64,000 bases of DNA from Viscum album (Eukaryota > Streptophyta > Magnoliopsida > Santalales > Viscaceae): positions 1,540,718,868-1,540,782,867 of the forward strand of contig OY728122.1 in assembly GCA_963277665.1 (NCBI GenBank), given 5' to 3'. The position numbers and the translations under genes are program-made. Positions 48,599 through 60,047 of the stretch are shown in pieces; the stretch's first letter is position 1; each line of letters starts with the position of its first letter. A model generated the notes under the pieces. The model did not search any database and was not told the origin of the DNA. It saw nothing but the letters and a program-made list of their open reading frames with translations.

Positions 48599-48608
48599 CT
48601 ATAAATAC
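48599..48608 (+). promoter_or_regulatory. TATA box, Athila 3' LTR
   Basis: CTATAAATAC after CCACCTTGGG, as in the 5' LTR. Confidence 0.6.
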
Positions 48609-49450
48609 ATTCCCTTATTCTCCTTAAAAGGGGTTGAAATTTTTGAGTATAATAGGATACATTGAAACTACCATAGCCATTAAAAAGGATTTAGAGTACC
48701 TTCTAAACTCAATTTTCTACTTGATATACCTTTTCTCTACTCTTTGTTTTCACGTTCTTTTCCATTTGTTTTCATTAGTAATCTTGTAAGTGTTTTGTTG
48801 TAATTTTGTTTAAATGTTAATGAAATTTTGTTCATCATCTCTTATTCTCATGTACCTTTTGTAGTTTAATATCAATGTTATTAAAATTTCTTAAATAATG
48901 TTAAAACACAATCCCTTCTTTTACATTCTCATTCAATCGAAAGTGTATTTTAATTCTCTTCACCATTCGTGTGCGTGTTTGGCGCACAAATCTTTTATTA
49001 TATTTTTATTTTTATTCTATTTTTTAATTCATCAGCATAAACACATATTACCATATTATTAACCACCCAAATGGATGATTAAATCTATCATTGGGGTGAG
49101 TCATAATTTGTGGCTATTAAGTGATTGAGAGATTTTGCTCGATGAATATTATGTTAACATTCTGTATGTTAAATTTAAAATGTCATAGATTAATGACATG
49201 TTTTGTTTAACAAGTGGATTCCATGGATTATTGGAAATATAAATACACTACCATGAACAAGCTTTGATTGAGATTAGAACCATAGTTATGTTAAGTCTTG
49301 TATTAAATCCCTAATAATTAGGAATTCTGATCAAAATCATCTTGTGAAGTAGGTGTTAATTTAATGCAATATAAAACAAAGATTAAGGATATAATAAGTT
49401 TAAATACCCAATAATGAACTCACCCTAATATTTATCAAGTTGTCAAATGA

Positions 49451-49455
49451 AACAT
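49451..49455. repeat. Target site duplication AACAT, left of gypsy C
   Basis: Same as 59814-59818. The uninterrupted site in the other Athila LTR reads CAAACATCATC (near 19584). Confidence 0.82.
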
Positions 49456-50777
49456 TATGATAACCCTGCTCTTTTATTACACAATTAAACATAATTTATT
49501 ACATAAAATTTACTGGATATAACATAGAATATCGAGAGGTCTAGTATCTTTGGGGCTTAGGATCATTACATAACAACTTAAAACATGAAAAACAATATCT
49601 TTATTGAAAACTTCCTTTACATGACCACTAAATTCCCTCGTACTTATCATTTCATGGGATAACCTGAGGACATGCATAAGAAAAGGGTGAGCTATAAATC
49701 CCAGTAAGGGAATAATCATGGAATAACATGAGGAATAAAATACATGTTAGACAATAGGCATATCAATAGAGAACAAGATAATCATAAACATAAAGGCATG
49801 ATAAATCATGATAATCATAACATGGAAATGTGCCAACAACACTTAACATGGAATTAGCATGAGCCAAGGCTCAATGCACATGGACCATGAGTAAATCCTC
49901 ATTGCACATGAAGCACAAGTAAAACCTAGTTGCACTTAAATTATCATGATTAAACACCCATTTCACATGACATATCATGATACTGTACTTTACCTAATGC
50001 ATTGGAGCGCTATAAGGGCGCACCCTTCTTAAACATTTCATTTCATGCATAAGTGTGCCACATGGATCATATAACATAGATTCATAAAACATAGTAATTT
50101 ATTCCATGATAAAGGAATGTTGAATTAATACATGAAACTTTATAATAAATAAGTAAATGTGTATAAAGGTGAATACCCTTGATAGAGAAATGGGCATGGT
50201 ATTCACTACACAATGACACCGGCTTGGAAAATTGGTGCAATTTTGGCAATGTAACGGCGTGACGTAAGAATTCATAAAAATGGTTGATAAGAGAGAAAGG
50301 GGGGTCTCATCATATGTACATGAAATAGAAAGTAAGGGGGTAATATAGATACATGTCCCAACAATTGTAATGGAATTTAGAGTCATGATACAAAAGGATT
50401 ACTTGGATGTAAAAGAAGAGAGAGAAATCTCTCACGAAATTTCGGCATAGTAACGGGTGTACATGGGAGACATTTATTGAGAGAGAAAGTGGTATCCCAT
50501 AATTAAGACATAAATAGGGAAGTATAGAGGAGGTGATAAACCATACCCCAAAATTTATAATTGAAATTAAAAGGGCATAACAGCCTTAAGAAAATTGGAC
50601 AAAAATGAGAAAGGAAGAAAAACCCTTACTTGGAAGTGTTCTTCCAAAGGCTTGAGAGAGGCTTTAGAGATGATTCCTGGGAGCTTGGGGAACCTTGGGA
50701 GGATTATAAAGAGATGAGGGAAGAGTTTTGACGAACTCAAAATTCTTTGAGTGAGGAGGAAGTGGGAGCTTGGGTGG

Positions 50778-50787
50778 GTTTATATAG
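50778..50787 (-). promoter_or_regulatory. Main candidate TATA box, gypsy C 3' LTR
   Basis: The minus strand reads CTATATAAAC, followed by C-rich leader sequence as in the LARD LTR. It is conserved at 58486-58495. Confidence 0.58.
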
Positions 50788-51595
50788 AAAATTTGAGGGA
50801 CTTTTTTATTATTTAGGTTTGGGAACCTCACATTAAACTAATCCAAACCACAAACCAGACCATAGTTTTTGCCCATGGTTTTTGGAAAATGGAAGTGGAA
50901 AAAAATATTTTATAAGTCCAAAATCTAAACTTCTTAAAATAACGGGGTTTCTTATGTGGAGGTGAGTCACACTCCCAAGGAAAACCATTTAAAAAGACAA
51001 GATGTTTAATAAGTCTTGAAGGGTCCATTAATGCTTTGTAAAATAAGTCAAACAAACCCAAAACCACATTATTTTAATGTAAAAACGTATATTATCCAAA
51101 AAAAAAGCTTATAGTATTTTATTACATCAGTATTTGGTCATTATGATGTCATAAAACACATTATATATTTAAATGGTATTTAATTTTTACCCAAAAATTT
51201 GATTGTCTCAGAAAATTATGAAAAATTCACCGTTGGATAATTAAGACATCCTTATTCCAGAAATAATATTCATTTTATCTAAATAATTTTATAAATATGT
51301 TAATTTTCACTTTTAAAATAAAAATTGACATTTATCGAAAATTCACGGGTTTTGACAAAAATGGCTTTCAAACCTTAATAAAAATTACAATTGCATTCAT
51401 AAAATTATACGATAATTTATATTTAATAAAAATTAATTTAATAATAATAATAATATTTTATTAAAATATTATTTAATTCAAAAATCCATTAATTTATCAA
51501 AATAGATTTCTTAGTTGAACTTTAACTAAAAATACTATTTGATCTTTAAAAATTATTTATAAGGTAACAATAATAAAATGAAAGTATATTCATTA

Positions 51596-51898
51596 TTATA
51601 TACAAAAATAATGTACATAACCATTGTGATAATGTCTTTTTACATAACCCCTTATAATACCCACATAATACCTAAGAGTAAGGTAAGCGATGGTGACAGA
51701 CTCTTGGGGTGGCTCGGATAACATTGCTCGAGTGGTAATCTCTATCAACTTCCATTTCTCTCGTATGTGGTCCGGATTGAGCTTAACATATTCAAGATCA
51801 GATTGGTCTTGGTCAAGAGAAAAGCCCAATGACGTCACCTCCTTTCCAAGCTTTGGAAAACGGGCTTCATATGGGGCATGTCTACTGGATGAGGCCAT
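51596..51898 (-). CDS. LTR-borne short ORF, 100 aa, function unknown
   Basis: An open frame of 100 codons starts at MASSSRHAPYEARFPKLGKE and continues through SLGFSLDQDQSDLEYVKL and LIEITTRAMLSEPPQESVTI. The first half looks helical and charged. It begins about 40 bp downstream of a TATA box (51936-51950) and lies upstream of the main LTR promoter at 50778. The other LTR keeps the same frame apart from one early frameshift (59340-59608). I recognise no domain. It could be a protein-coding feature of the family or a remnant of captured sequence. Confidence 0.45.
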   Translation of the reverse strand: MASSSRHAPYEARFPKLGKEVTSLGFSLDQDQSDLEYVKLNPDHIREKWKLIEITTRAMLSEPPQESVTIAYLTLRYYVGIIRGYVKRHYHNGYVHYFCI

Positions 51899-51935
51899 CG
51901 CTTCCTTTGTCTGACTAAATTGGATTTGTTAAAGC

Positions 51936-51950
51936 CCTATATTTATACTA
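51936..51950 (-). promoter_or_regulatory. Candidate TATA box upstream of the LTR ORF, gypsy C 3' LTR
   Basis: The minus strand reads TAGTATAAATATAGG, the same core as at 59646-59660. Confidence 0.5.
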
Positions 51951-52103
51951 ATCATGTGATCACGGTTCAATGACTATATTTGCAACGGTCACAATTCTTA
52001 ACATAAAACCAAAGAATTTCAAATTTTATATAAACATTTTACATAAAGAGGCATTTAATTAGATCAAGAGGTATTTCCATTAATAAAATATTAGGTCGTT
52101 ACA

Positions 52104-52114
52104 ATCTTCCCCCC
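52104..52114 (-). other. Polypurine tract of gypsy C
   Basis: The minus strand reads GGGGGGAAGAT immediately before the LTR start TGTAACGACC. Confidence 0.82.
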
Positions 52115-52149
52115 TTAAAAAAATTTCTCCCTCGAAATTTTATTTTCCC

Positions 52150-53930
52150 ATACTAAAATAGATGTGGGTAACTCTATTTCATCATTTCCTCCGATTCCCA
52201 CATCGCTTCTTCAAACTTGTGGTTTCTCCACAACACCTTGATGAGGGTTATTGTCTTATTTTATTGAACTTTTTCTCTACGATTTAAGATCTTCACTGGT
52301 TGCTCCTTATAAGAAAGCTCATCCTCTAACTGTACCACCTCTGAAGAGAGTACATGTTAAGGGTCCGGTATGTAATTACTTAAGAGGGATACAAGAAAGA
52401 CATCACGTTCCTTGTCCATGGTAGGTGTAAGTGCTATTCGATAGGCCACAACCCCGAAACGATCAATAATCTTGAAGGGGCCGATGTACCTTGGACTTAA
52501 CTTCCATTTCTTTCCAAACCTCATGACCTTCTTCCACAGAGAAATGCGTAGAAATACCATTTATCCATCTTTAAAATCAAGGTCTCGGTAATGGTTATTT
52601 TCATAACTCTTTTTTCAACTCTGGGATGCCTTGATATTCTTCTGAATGGTTTTCACCTTCTCCACCATTTATTCGACCATTTCTTCGACCATTTCTAGTC
52701 CAAGAAGCTTACGCTCACCGACCTCATCCAAACACGCTGGTGTTCTGCAACTTTTCCTTTAAAGGGATTCATATGGTGCCATTTGGATGCTTGAGTGGAA
52801 ACTGTTATTATAAAAGAACTCAACTAGAGGAAGATGTTGATCCCATACTCTTTTAAAGTACATTGAGAAAGCTCTCAACATGTCCTCAAGTGATTGAATA
52901 GTCCGCTTGGATTGACCATTAGTTGGAGGATGATCGGTTGTACTGAAGTTCAGTTCAGTATTTAGAGCATGTTGAAGACTCTTCCAAAATTTAGAGGTGA
53001 ATCTTGGATCTTGATCGGACACAATAGATAGTGGTACTCCATGCAGCCTTACCACTTAGCTGATATATATACGTTCTAGTTGATCTAATGAGAAATCCTC
53101 CCGAATAACAATGAAGTGTGCCGACTTTGTAAGACGATCAATAACAACACAAATTGCATTGTTGCCTATGGATGTCTTCGGAAATCCGGTGACAAAGTCC
53201 ATGGTGATGTTCTCCCATTTCTATTCTGGTATGGGCAATGGTTGCATCATCCCTTTAAACTTCTGCCTCTTTTCCTTCACATACTGACACACTAGGCACT
53301 TTGATGTATATTCAATGATCTCCTTCTTCATATTATCCCACCAATAGTGCTCTCGGATATCTTGATACATCTTTGTGTTTCCTGGGTGAATAGAGAAATT
53401 TTAACTATGTGCATCATCCAAAAGTTCCTTCTTCTGCTCCGGACTTGATGGAGCACATAGTATTTTCCCAAATATCACAATTCCTTCTTAATTAACATTA
53501 AACTATAAGGATTTACCTTTTCCGATAGCTTCTAATTTTTCCTAAATTCCCACATCATCCTTTTGAGAATCTTTTAACCTTCCCAAAAGTGATGGTTGAG
53601 CAATCATTTGTGAAAGGATTGATGATGTTCCCTAATTTATGATTCCCATGTCTATCTTCTTCAAATCAAAGAATATTGGATCCTTTTCAATTCTCATCAA
53701 TGATAGAATCGCTGGGTCCTTTCTACTCAGGGCATTCTCCACCTTTTTCTCTTTCCCAGGGTGGTAATGGATTGAACAGTCATAGTAATTGATCGACTCT
53801 AACCATCTTCGTTGGTGCATGTTCAACTCTTTCTATGTGAATATATACTTGAGGTTTTTGTGGTCTATATATATTTCAAACTTCTCTCCAAAGAGATAAT
53901 GCCACCAAATTTTGAAAGTGAAGATCACTA
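52150..53930 (-). pseudogene. gypsy C RNase H end, integrase and chromodomain remains
   Basis: Minus-strand order: the RNase H end at 53632-53826 (RRWLESINYYDCSIHYHPGK), then the integrase HHCC finger near 53300-53400 (HPGNTKMYQDIREHYWWDNM, then CLVC). The core has DFVTGFP and VIDRLTKSAHF near 53120-53210, SDQDPRFTSKFW near 53000, and RTIQSLED near 52900, so all three acidic residues are still visible. The GPY/F stretch is near 52470 (LSPRYIGPFKII). A chromodomain-like tail, LSYKEQPVKILNRREKVQ then VLWRNHKFEEAMWESE, lies around 52190-52330. A stop sits inside the chromodomain and others break the linkers. In chromoviruses this tail is thought to steer integration to heterochromatin. Confidence 0.87.
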
Positions 53931-53937
53931 TAGACAA

Positions 53938-54804
53938 CTAGAGGTCATGTGTTGGATAGTTCTGTTCATGAACTTTCAATTGCCTTGAAGCATAAGAAAT
54001 GAATTTGTAATTTTTCATCAAGACACATCCCGGGCCCTTCTTTGAAGCATCACTGAATACCACAAAATGTTCTCCACTTGTGGGTAATGTGAGAACAGGC
54101 ACAGTGATAAGCCTCCTTTTCAACTCCTTGAAGCTTTCTTTGCATTCATCACTCCAATAAAAATTTTCTCCCTTCTGAGTTAGCTTGGTAAGAGGGTTGG
54201 ACAATCGTGAGAAATTTCTCACAAATCGTTGATAATATCCAGCTAACCCCAAGAAGCTACAGATATCAGTTACCGATGTTGGCCTCGACCATCCCTCAAT
54301 TGCATCTATTTTGGAGGGATCCACAGATATCCCATTACTTGTGATGATATGGACCAAGAATGAGACCTCCTTCAACCAGAACTCACTCTTGCTATACTTT
54401 GCATAGAGCTTATCCTTCCGAAAGGTATCTAGTACAGTTCTCAAATGATCCTCATGATCCTCCTTGGTTTTGGAGTATATTAGAATATCATCTATAAAGA
54501 CTACCACAAATTTGTCTAGGTAATCTCTAAAGACTCTATTCATCAAGTCCATGAATATTTCTGGAGAATTGGTGAGTCCGAAAGGCATTACTGTGAATTC
54601 ATAGTGCTCATATCTTGTACGAAAAGCTGTCTTGGGGATATCTTCCTTATTCACCCTAACTTGATAATATCCTGACCGCAAATCCACCTTGGAGAAGTAT
54701 TGTGATCCACACATCTGATAAAACAAGTTATCAATTCGTGGGAGAGGATACTTGTTCTTTATCGTGATTTTGTTGAGCTCACGATAATCGATGCAAAGGC
54801 GCAT
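53938..54804 (-). pseudogene. gypsy C reverse transcriptase and start of RNase H (open frame)
   Basis: This is an uninterrupted frame of 288 codons. It starts inside RT at [20 protein letters not shown], continues with [16 protein letters not shown], then [20 protein letters not shown], the intact catalytic [10 protein letters not shown] near 54490, and [19 protein letters not shown] near 54220. RNase H begins with [17 protein letters not shown] near 54050. The enzyme would copy element RNA into DNA. Upstream RT residues continue past the first Met in frame-broken sequence, so this is part of the polyprotein and not a separate gene. Confidence 0.9.
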
Positions 54805-55620
54805 TGACCCATCCTTCTTCTTGAAGAAAAGGACTGGTGCAACCTAGGGTGAAGCACTTGGGCATATAAACCCTTTATCCAGATTCTCCTGTAGTTGTTT
54901 CTTCAGCTCCTCAAGCTCCAAAACATCCATTATACATGGACTCTTAAATATTGGCAATTACCCAAGTATAATATCAATTGAGAATTCAACATCTCTTCTA
55001 GGAGTAAGATCATGTAATTCCTTGGGAAACACTTCAGTGAATTCCCTCACAATAAGAATGTCTTCTAGGATGGTTGGCTCCTTATACTAAATCATCTGAG
55101 ACAGATACACATGCTCATAGAGCAGTAATATCCATGCTTGAGATGATGGAGCTAAAGAAAATTCATCTTCCTCCTCGTACTTGTAAATAATCTGGGGTCG
55201 ATTATCCATATATAGAGTGATTTACCTCTCACGGAAATTTATGTTGGATCTATATAAGGAAATCCAATCCATGCAAAGAATTGCATCAAATTACACCATA
55301 GAGAGTATGACGAGGTTTTCCGAGAAGTTTAATCCACAGATTATGACAGGGGAGGAGTTATATTCATGGGATGCAATGATTTCCCCATTTATCGTACTCA
55401 CCAACATCTTCACTTCCATGATTTGTGGTGGTGCTGGGATTGTTCTACTAAACTTTCGAGATATAAAAGAATGCATAGAACCTGAATCAAAAAGTAAGTT
55501 CACCATTCTTGAATGAATAACTAGCATACCTATCACCACTTTGTTGTTGGGGTTCACTTCAGCATTAGTGATGGAAAAAGCTCTCCCTTGCTACCTTGTA
55601 GGTTGTAGGTTTCCTCTGAA
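54805..55620 (-). pseudogene. gypsy C protease and protease-RT linker remains
   Basis: The open part at 55291-55557 carries the aspartic protease site, LLFDSGSMHSFISRKFS, in the usual form for plant chromoviruses. The linker to RT (54805-55290) is broken by stops. Confidence 0.8.
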
Positions 55621-55629
55621 AACCCTTGG

Positions 55630-56657
55630 CTTAGGGAATTAATTTGAAATATGCCCTGGTTCTATGTAGTTGTAGAAATGAACCACGCTTTGAGGTTCGA
55701 ACGGAGCGTTCCTCTCCTCTGTCGCAACTTTGGGTCTTTCTTGCTTATAGTTAACATCTTGGTGCCCTTATCTTCCACACCTAAAGTATTTCCTTGTCCC
55801 CTTTAGGCAATTTCTAGGGTTCTTCTTTCTGCACCTTTGGAAAGTGGGGTGATGGATCTTCTTAGAACTATTGTATTTATCCATCAGACTGCCAGAATTG
55901 AAGTCCACCTTACACTTATTATCCCCATGATACCCCTAAGATTCTCCGATCTTCATTTCGACCTTGAGGGAACATCAGACAATTTCCTCATAGATGTCAA
56001 AGTCACAGATCACCAACGCTTTCTGAAGGCTAGGTTTCAGCCCACCAAAGAAGCGGTCAACCTTGCATTTGGGGGTAACGACAAATCCATAAGCGTATCG
56101 TGCAAGCCTTGTGAAGTTTTCCTCATACACTCCAACTGATTTGTCATCTTTTTGATTGAGGGAAAGGAAGTCACTTTCCATCTTAAGCCGGAGGGTGTGT
56201 GGAAAATATTTATCAAAAAAAATATTCCTGAAATCTTTCCATTCCAACGCCTTGATCTCCTCCTCAGGCTTCATATTTTTGATTAGTGTTCACCATTGAT
56301 CAGCTTCACCCTCTATACGATAAGCATCTAAGAGAACCTTCTTTTTTTCAGAACATGAAGGATGGAGAAGATATTTTCAATGGAGTTGATCCATTGTTCA
56401 GGGATTGAGGGATCAGATGATCCATTAAAAGTAGGAGGCCTTTGTCTAATGAAGCTCTTGATAGCAACTTATCCTTTCTTAGTGGGGGTTGAACATTCCT
56501 CTTGACCCATGTTTCTATTCAAATCTTGAGTTAGCTGAGAGCGAAGCATGACAAAGTTCATGATTCCCACTCCTATTGGACTGTGCATCTCATTAGTATA
56601 GTCATCACATTGATCTTCACATCGGTTGTTAGCCCGATTCATCCTATTACCGGCCAT
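55630..56657 (-). pseudogene. gypsy C gag remains
   Basis: The start is at 56657 (MAGNRMNRANNRCEDQ). After a break, 55975-56274 matches the Ty3 gag core: LEWKDFRNIFFDKYFPHTLR, SDFLSLNQKDDKSVGVYEEN, then ARYAYGFV. Two zinc-knuckle remnants at 55650-55790 (YFRCGR.GHQDVNY and FYNYIEPGHISN) have lost cysteines and contain a stop. Confidence 0.8.
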
Positions 56658-57149
56658 TGGATGGAATAAATGGAAAGTTAGAGGTAAAACATAAAGGGTA
56701 ATACAAGGAAAAAACTGATGATTTATAAAAAACTTTTATTTCCTTAACATATTAATCTATTGGCTTCAGTCTATGTTATCAATGATCTACTTTCTAACAT
56801 ATATTCTCAGGGCATTTTTTTGTCCCTTAATAATGGTTCATACTAATCTTATGAATTTACCAAATAATATCCTCCCGGAGTGTCGTAACCAAGAGTGTAG
56901 CAAGGCCCGTTGTCGTGCACTATTTCCCGTTCGAGTCTAGCACAAAGTGGTGTTTTTGGGTTTTACCCCTAGGATACATCTGTTCTAGAGCCGCCTCTAC
57001 CTTATCGTATCCAGACAGGGATGTATTTGCTTGATAAAACACTTACTCAATACTCACAAAAACTTAGAGATGTTTTTATTATAATTATTCTTGTCTCTAA
57101 GTCTTTACAATGGTTTTCTAATCCTAATCCCAAAAATAACTAAACCTAT
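56658..57149 (-). other. gypsy C 5' leader
   Basis: Untranslated sequence between the primer site and gag. No gene is seen. Confidence 0.65.
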
Positions 57150-57161
57150 CCCTTGATACCA
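57150..57161 (-). other. Primer binding site of gypsy C
   Basis: The minus strand reads TGGTATCAAGGG, two bases inside the 5' LTR. Confidence 0.8.
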
Positions 57162-58485
57162 ACTATGACAACCCTGCTCTTTTATTACACAATTAAACAT
57201 AATTTATTACATAAACTTCACTTGATAAAACATAAAAGATCAAGAGGTATAGTGTATTTGGGGCTTATTATCATTATATGACAACTTAAAACATTAAAAA
57301 CAACATATTTTTTGAAAACTTCCTTTACATGACCACTACATTCCCTCATACTTAACATTGCATGGGATAACCTGAGGACACGCATAAGAAAAGGGTGAGC
57401 TATAAAGCCCAGTAAGGGAATAATCATGGAATAACATGAGGAATACAATACATGTTAGACAATAGACATATCAATATATTACAAGAGAAGAATAAACATA
57501 AATTCTTGATAAATCATGATAATAATAACATGGATATGTGGAAACAACACTTAACATGGAATTAGCATGAGCTAAGGCTCATTGCACATTGAGCATGAGT
57601 AAATCTTAATTGCACATGAAGCACGAGTAAAACCTTGTTGAACATGAATTATAATGAGTAAACACCCATTTCACATGACGTATCATGATACTATACTTTA
57701 CCCAATGCATTGGAGCGCTATAAGGGCGCACCCTTCTTAAACATTTCATTTCATGCATAAGTGTGCCACATGGATCATATAACATGGATTCATAAAAAAT
57801 AATCATTTATTCCACGATAAAGAAATGTGGAATTCATACATGAATCTTTATAATAAATAAGTAAATCTGAATAAATGCGAATACCCTTGATAGAGAAATG
57901 AGCATGTTCTCACTACACAATGACATCGGCTTGGAAAATCGGTGTAATTTTGGCAGCGTAACAACATGACGTAAGAATTCATAAAAATGGTTGATGAGAG
58001 AGAAAGGGGTGTCTCATCATATGTACATAAAATAGATAGTAAGGGGGGTAATATAGATACATTTCCAAAAAATTTTAATGGAATTTAGATTCATGATACA
58101 AAAGGATTACTTGGATGTAAAAGAAGAGAGAGAAATCTCTCACGGAATTTCAGCATAGTAACAGGTGTTCATGGGAGGAATTTATTGAGAGAGAAAGGGG
58201 TATCCCATCATTCAAACATAAAGAGGGAAGTATGGGGAAGGTGAAAAACCATACCCCAACATTTATAATTGAAATTAAAAGGGCATAACAACATTAATAA
58301 AATTGGATAAAAATGAGAAAGGAAGAAAAACCCTTACTTGGAAGTATGCTTCCAAAGGCTTGAGAGAGGCTTGAGAGAGGCTTATTGAGAGCTTGGGGAA
58401 CCTTGGGATTATTCTATAGAGAGGAGGTCAGAGTTTGGATGAACTAAAAAGGCTTTAAGTGAGGAGGAAGTGGGATCCTGGGTGG

Positions 58486-58495
58486 GTTTATATAG
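58486..58495 (-). promoter_or_regulatory. Main candidate TATA box, gypsy C 5' LTR
   Basis: The minus strand reads CTATATAAAC with the same flanks as 50778-50787. Confidence 0.58.
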
Positions 58496-59339
58496 GAAAG
58501 GTGAGGGAGTTCTTTATTATTTAGGTTTGAGACCCTCACATTAAACTAATCCAATAAACAAACCATACCATGGTTTTTGACCACGGTTTTTGGAAAAGGG
58601 AAGTGGAAAAAAATATTTTTTAAGGCCAAATTATGAACTTATTAAAATAATAGGGTTTCTTATGTGGAGGTGAGTCACACTCCCAAGGAAAACAATTTAA
58701 AAAGACAAGATATTTAATAAGTCTTGAAGGGTCCATTAATGCTTTGTAAAATAAGTCAAATAAACCAAAAACCACATTATTTTAATGATAAAACATATAT
58801 TGGCCAAAAATAAATCTTATAGTATTTTATTACATCACTATTGAGTCATTATGATGTCATAAAACACATTATATATTTAAACGGTGTTTAATTTTTACCC
58901 AAAAATTTGACTGTCTCAGAAAATTATGAAAAATTCACCATTGGATAATTTCGACGTCCTAATTTCAAAAATAATATTCATATTTTCTAAATAATTTTCT
59001 AAATATTTTGATTTTATCTTTTAAAATAAAAACCGACATTTATTGAAAATTCATTGATTTTGACAAAAATGGATTGCAAACCTTAATAAAAATTACAATT
59101 GCATTCATAAAATTATACGATCATTTATATTTAATAAAAATTAATTTAGTAATAATAATAATAATATTTTATTAAAAAATTATTTAATTAAAAAATCAAT
59201 TAATTCATCAAAATAGATTTTTTAGTTGAACTTTAACTTAAAATACTATTTGATCTTTAAAAACTATTTACAAGGTAAAAATAATAAAATGAAAGTATAT
59301 TCATTATTATATACAAAAATAATGTACATAACCATAGTG

Positions 59340-59608
59340 CTAAGGTCTTGTTACATAAACCTTTATAACACCTACATAAGATCGAAGGGTAAGGTGCGCG
59401 ATGGTGACAGACTCCTGGGGTGGCTCGGATAACATTGCTCGGGTGGTAATCTCTATCAACTTTTGTTTCTCTCTTAGGCGGTCCCGCTCGAGCTTAACAT
59501 ATTCAAGCTTGGATTGTGCTTGGTCGAGAGAGAAGCCCAATGATTTCACCTCCTTTCCGAGCTCTGAAAATGGGATTCGTATGGGCCACGTCTATGGGAT
59601 GAGGCCAT
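59340..59608 (-). pseudogene. Second copy of the LTR-borne ORF, frameshifted
   Basis: Counterpart of 51596-51898. The original ATG survives at 59608, but a one-base deletion about 40 bp in shifts the frame to an early stop. From 59549 the same frame is open again (SLGFSLDQAQSKLEYVKLER, then LIEITTRAMLSEPPQESVTI). The two copies agree closely in the central motif. Confidence 0.6.
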
Positions 59609-59645
59609 CGCTTCCTTTGTTTGACTAAATTGGATTTGTTAAAGG

Positions 59646-59660
59646 CCTATATTTATACTA
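59646..59660 (-). promoter_or_regulatory. Candidate TATA box upstream of the LTR ORF, gypsy C 5' LTR
   Basis: The minus strand reads TAGTATAAATATAGG, about 40 bp before the ATG at 59608. Confidence 0.5.
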
Positions 59661-59813
59661 ATCATGTGATCACTGTTCAACGACTATATTTGCATGGGTA
59701 AAAATTCTTAACATAAAACTGAAGAATTTGACATTTTATATAAAAATTTTACATAAAGAGGAATTTAATTAGATCAATAGGTATTTCTATTAATGAAAGT
59801 TTGGGTCGTTACA

Positions 59814-59818
59814 AACAT
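59814..59818. repeat. Target site duplication AACAT, right of gypsy C
   Basis: Same as 49451-49455. Confidence 0.82.
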
Positions 59819-60009
59819 CATCCATCAATTAATTTAATTAAGCTTTACAAACAAACCCCCGATTAAAAAGATAAAAAAAACAATCGACTCTAAAATTTAT
59901 ACTATCACCGAGGATTCAACCCAAGTGCCTCTATAAAAATTAGCAGAGCACTATATCTTTGAACGATCGATAGGTGACAATTACTGCTCTTCAGGCACCC
60001 AACTTGAAA

Positions 60010-60047
60010 TAACTGTTCGGGTGGCTATTTGGGTAGGGGACACTACA
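60010..60047 (+). repeat. Possible end of the gypsy B 3' LTR
   Basis: GGGTAGGGGACACTACA ends in CA and would complete the LTR interrupted at 17849. There is no second copy to confirm it. Confidence 0.3.

Larger units (their letters stand above)
49456..52103 (-). repeat. 3' LTR of gypsy C
   Basis: Its plus-strand ends are TATGATAACCC and GTCGTTACA. It is the partner of 57164-59813. It includes two minus-strand TATA boxes (51936-51950 and 50778-50787) and an open frame between them. Confidence 0.92.
49456..59813 (-). mobile_element. Ty3/gypsy chromovirus, 'gypsy C'
   Basis: LTRs of 2648 and 2650 bp (49456-52103 and 57164-59813) flank gag and pol on the minus strand. The polymerase order (protease, RT, RNase H, integrase, chromodomain) and TGTAACGACCC LTR start fit a chromovirus. 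The target duplication is AACAT. RT is one long open frame with intact catalytic aspartates, but gag, protease and integrase are broken by stops and frameshifts. Confidence 0.93.
57164..59813 (-). repeat. 5' LTR of gypsy C
   Basis: Partner of 49456-52103. It ends at GGGTCGTTACA (59813) next to the AACAT duplication. It contains minus-strand TATA boxes at 59646-59660 and 58486-58495. Confidence 0.92.
17850..60009 (+). mobile_element. Athila-type Ty3 retrotransposon carrying nested insertions
   Basis: Paired LTRs (17850-19774 and 47721-60009, the latter split) flank a tRNA-Asp-type primer site, an Athila-like gag and a decayed pol, all on the plus strand. Two large insertions interrupt it: the LARD at 26477-46941 and gypsy C at 49456-59813. 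Without them the element is about 11.3 kb, a normal Athila size. All frames are broken. No target duplication could be recognised at its outer ends. Confidence 0.85.
47721..60009 (+). repeat. 3' LTR of the Athila-type element, split by gypsy C
   Basis: It consists of 47721-49455 and 59819-60009 and aligns with 17850-19774. TATA is at 48599-48608. The last part, ACCGAGGATTCAACCCAAGT (59908-59927), matches 19686 onward with several changes. Confidence 0.83.
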
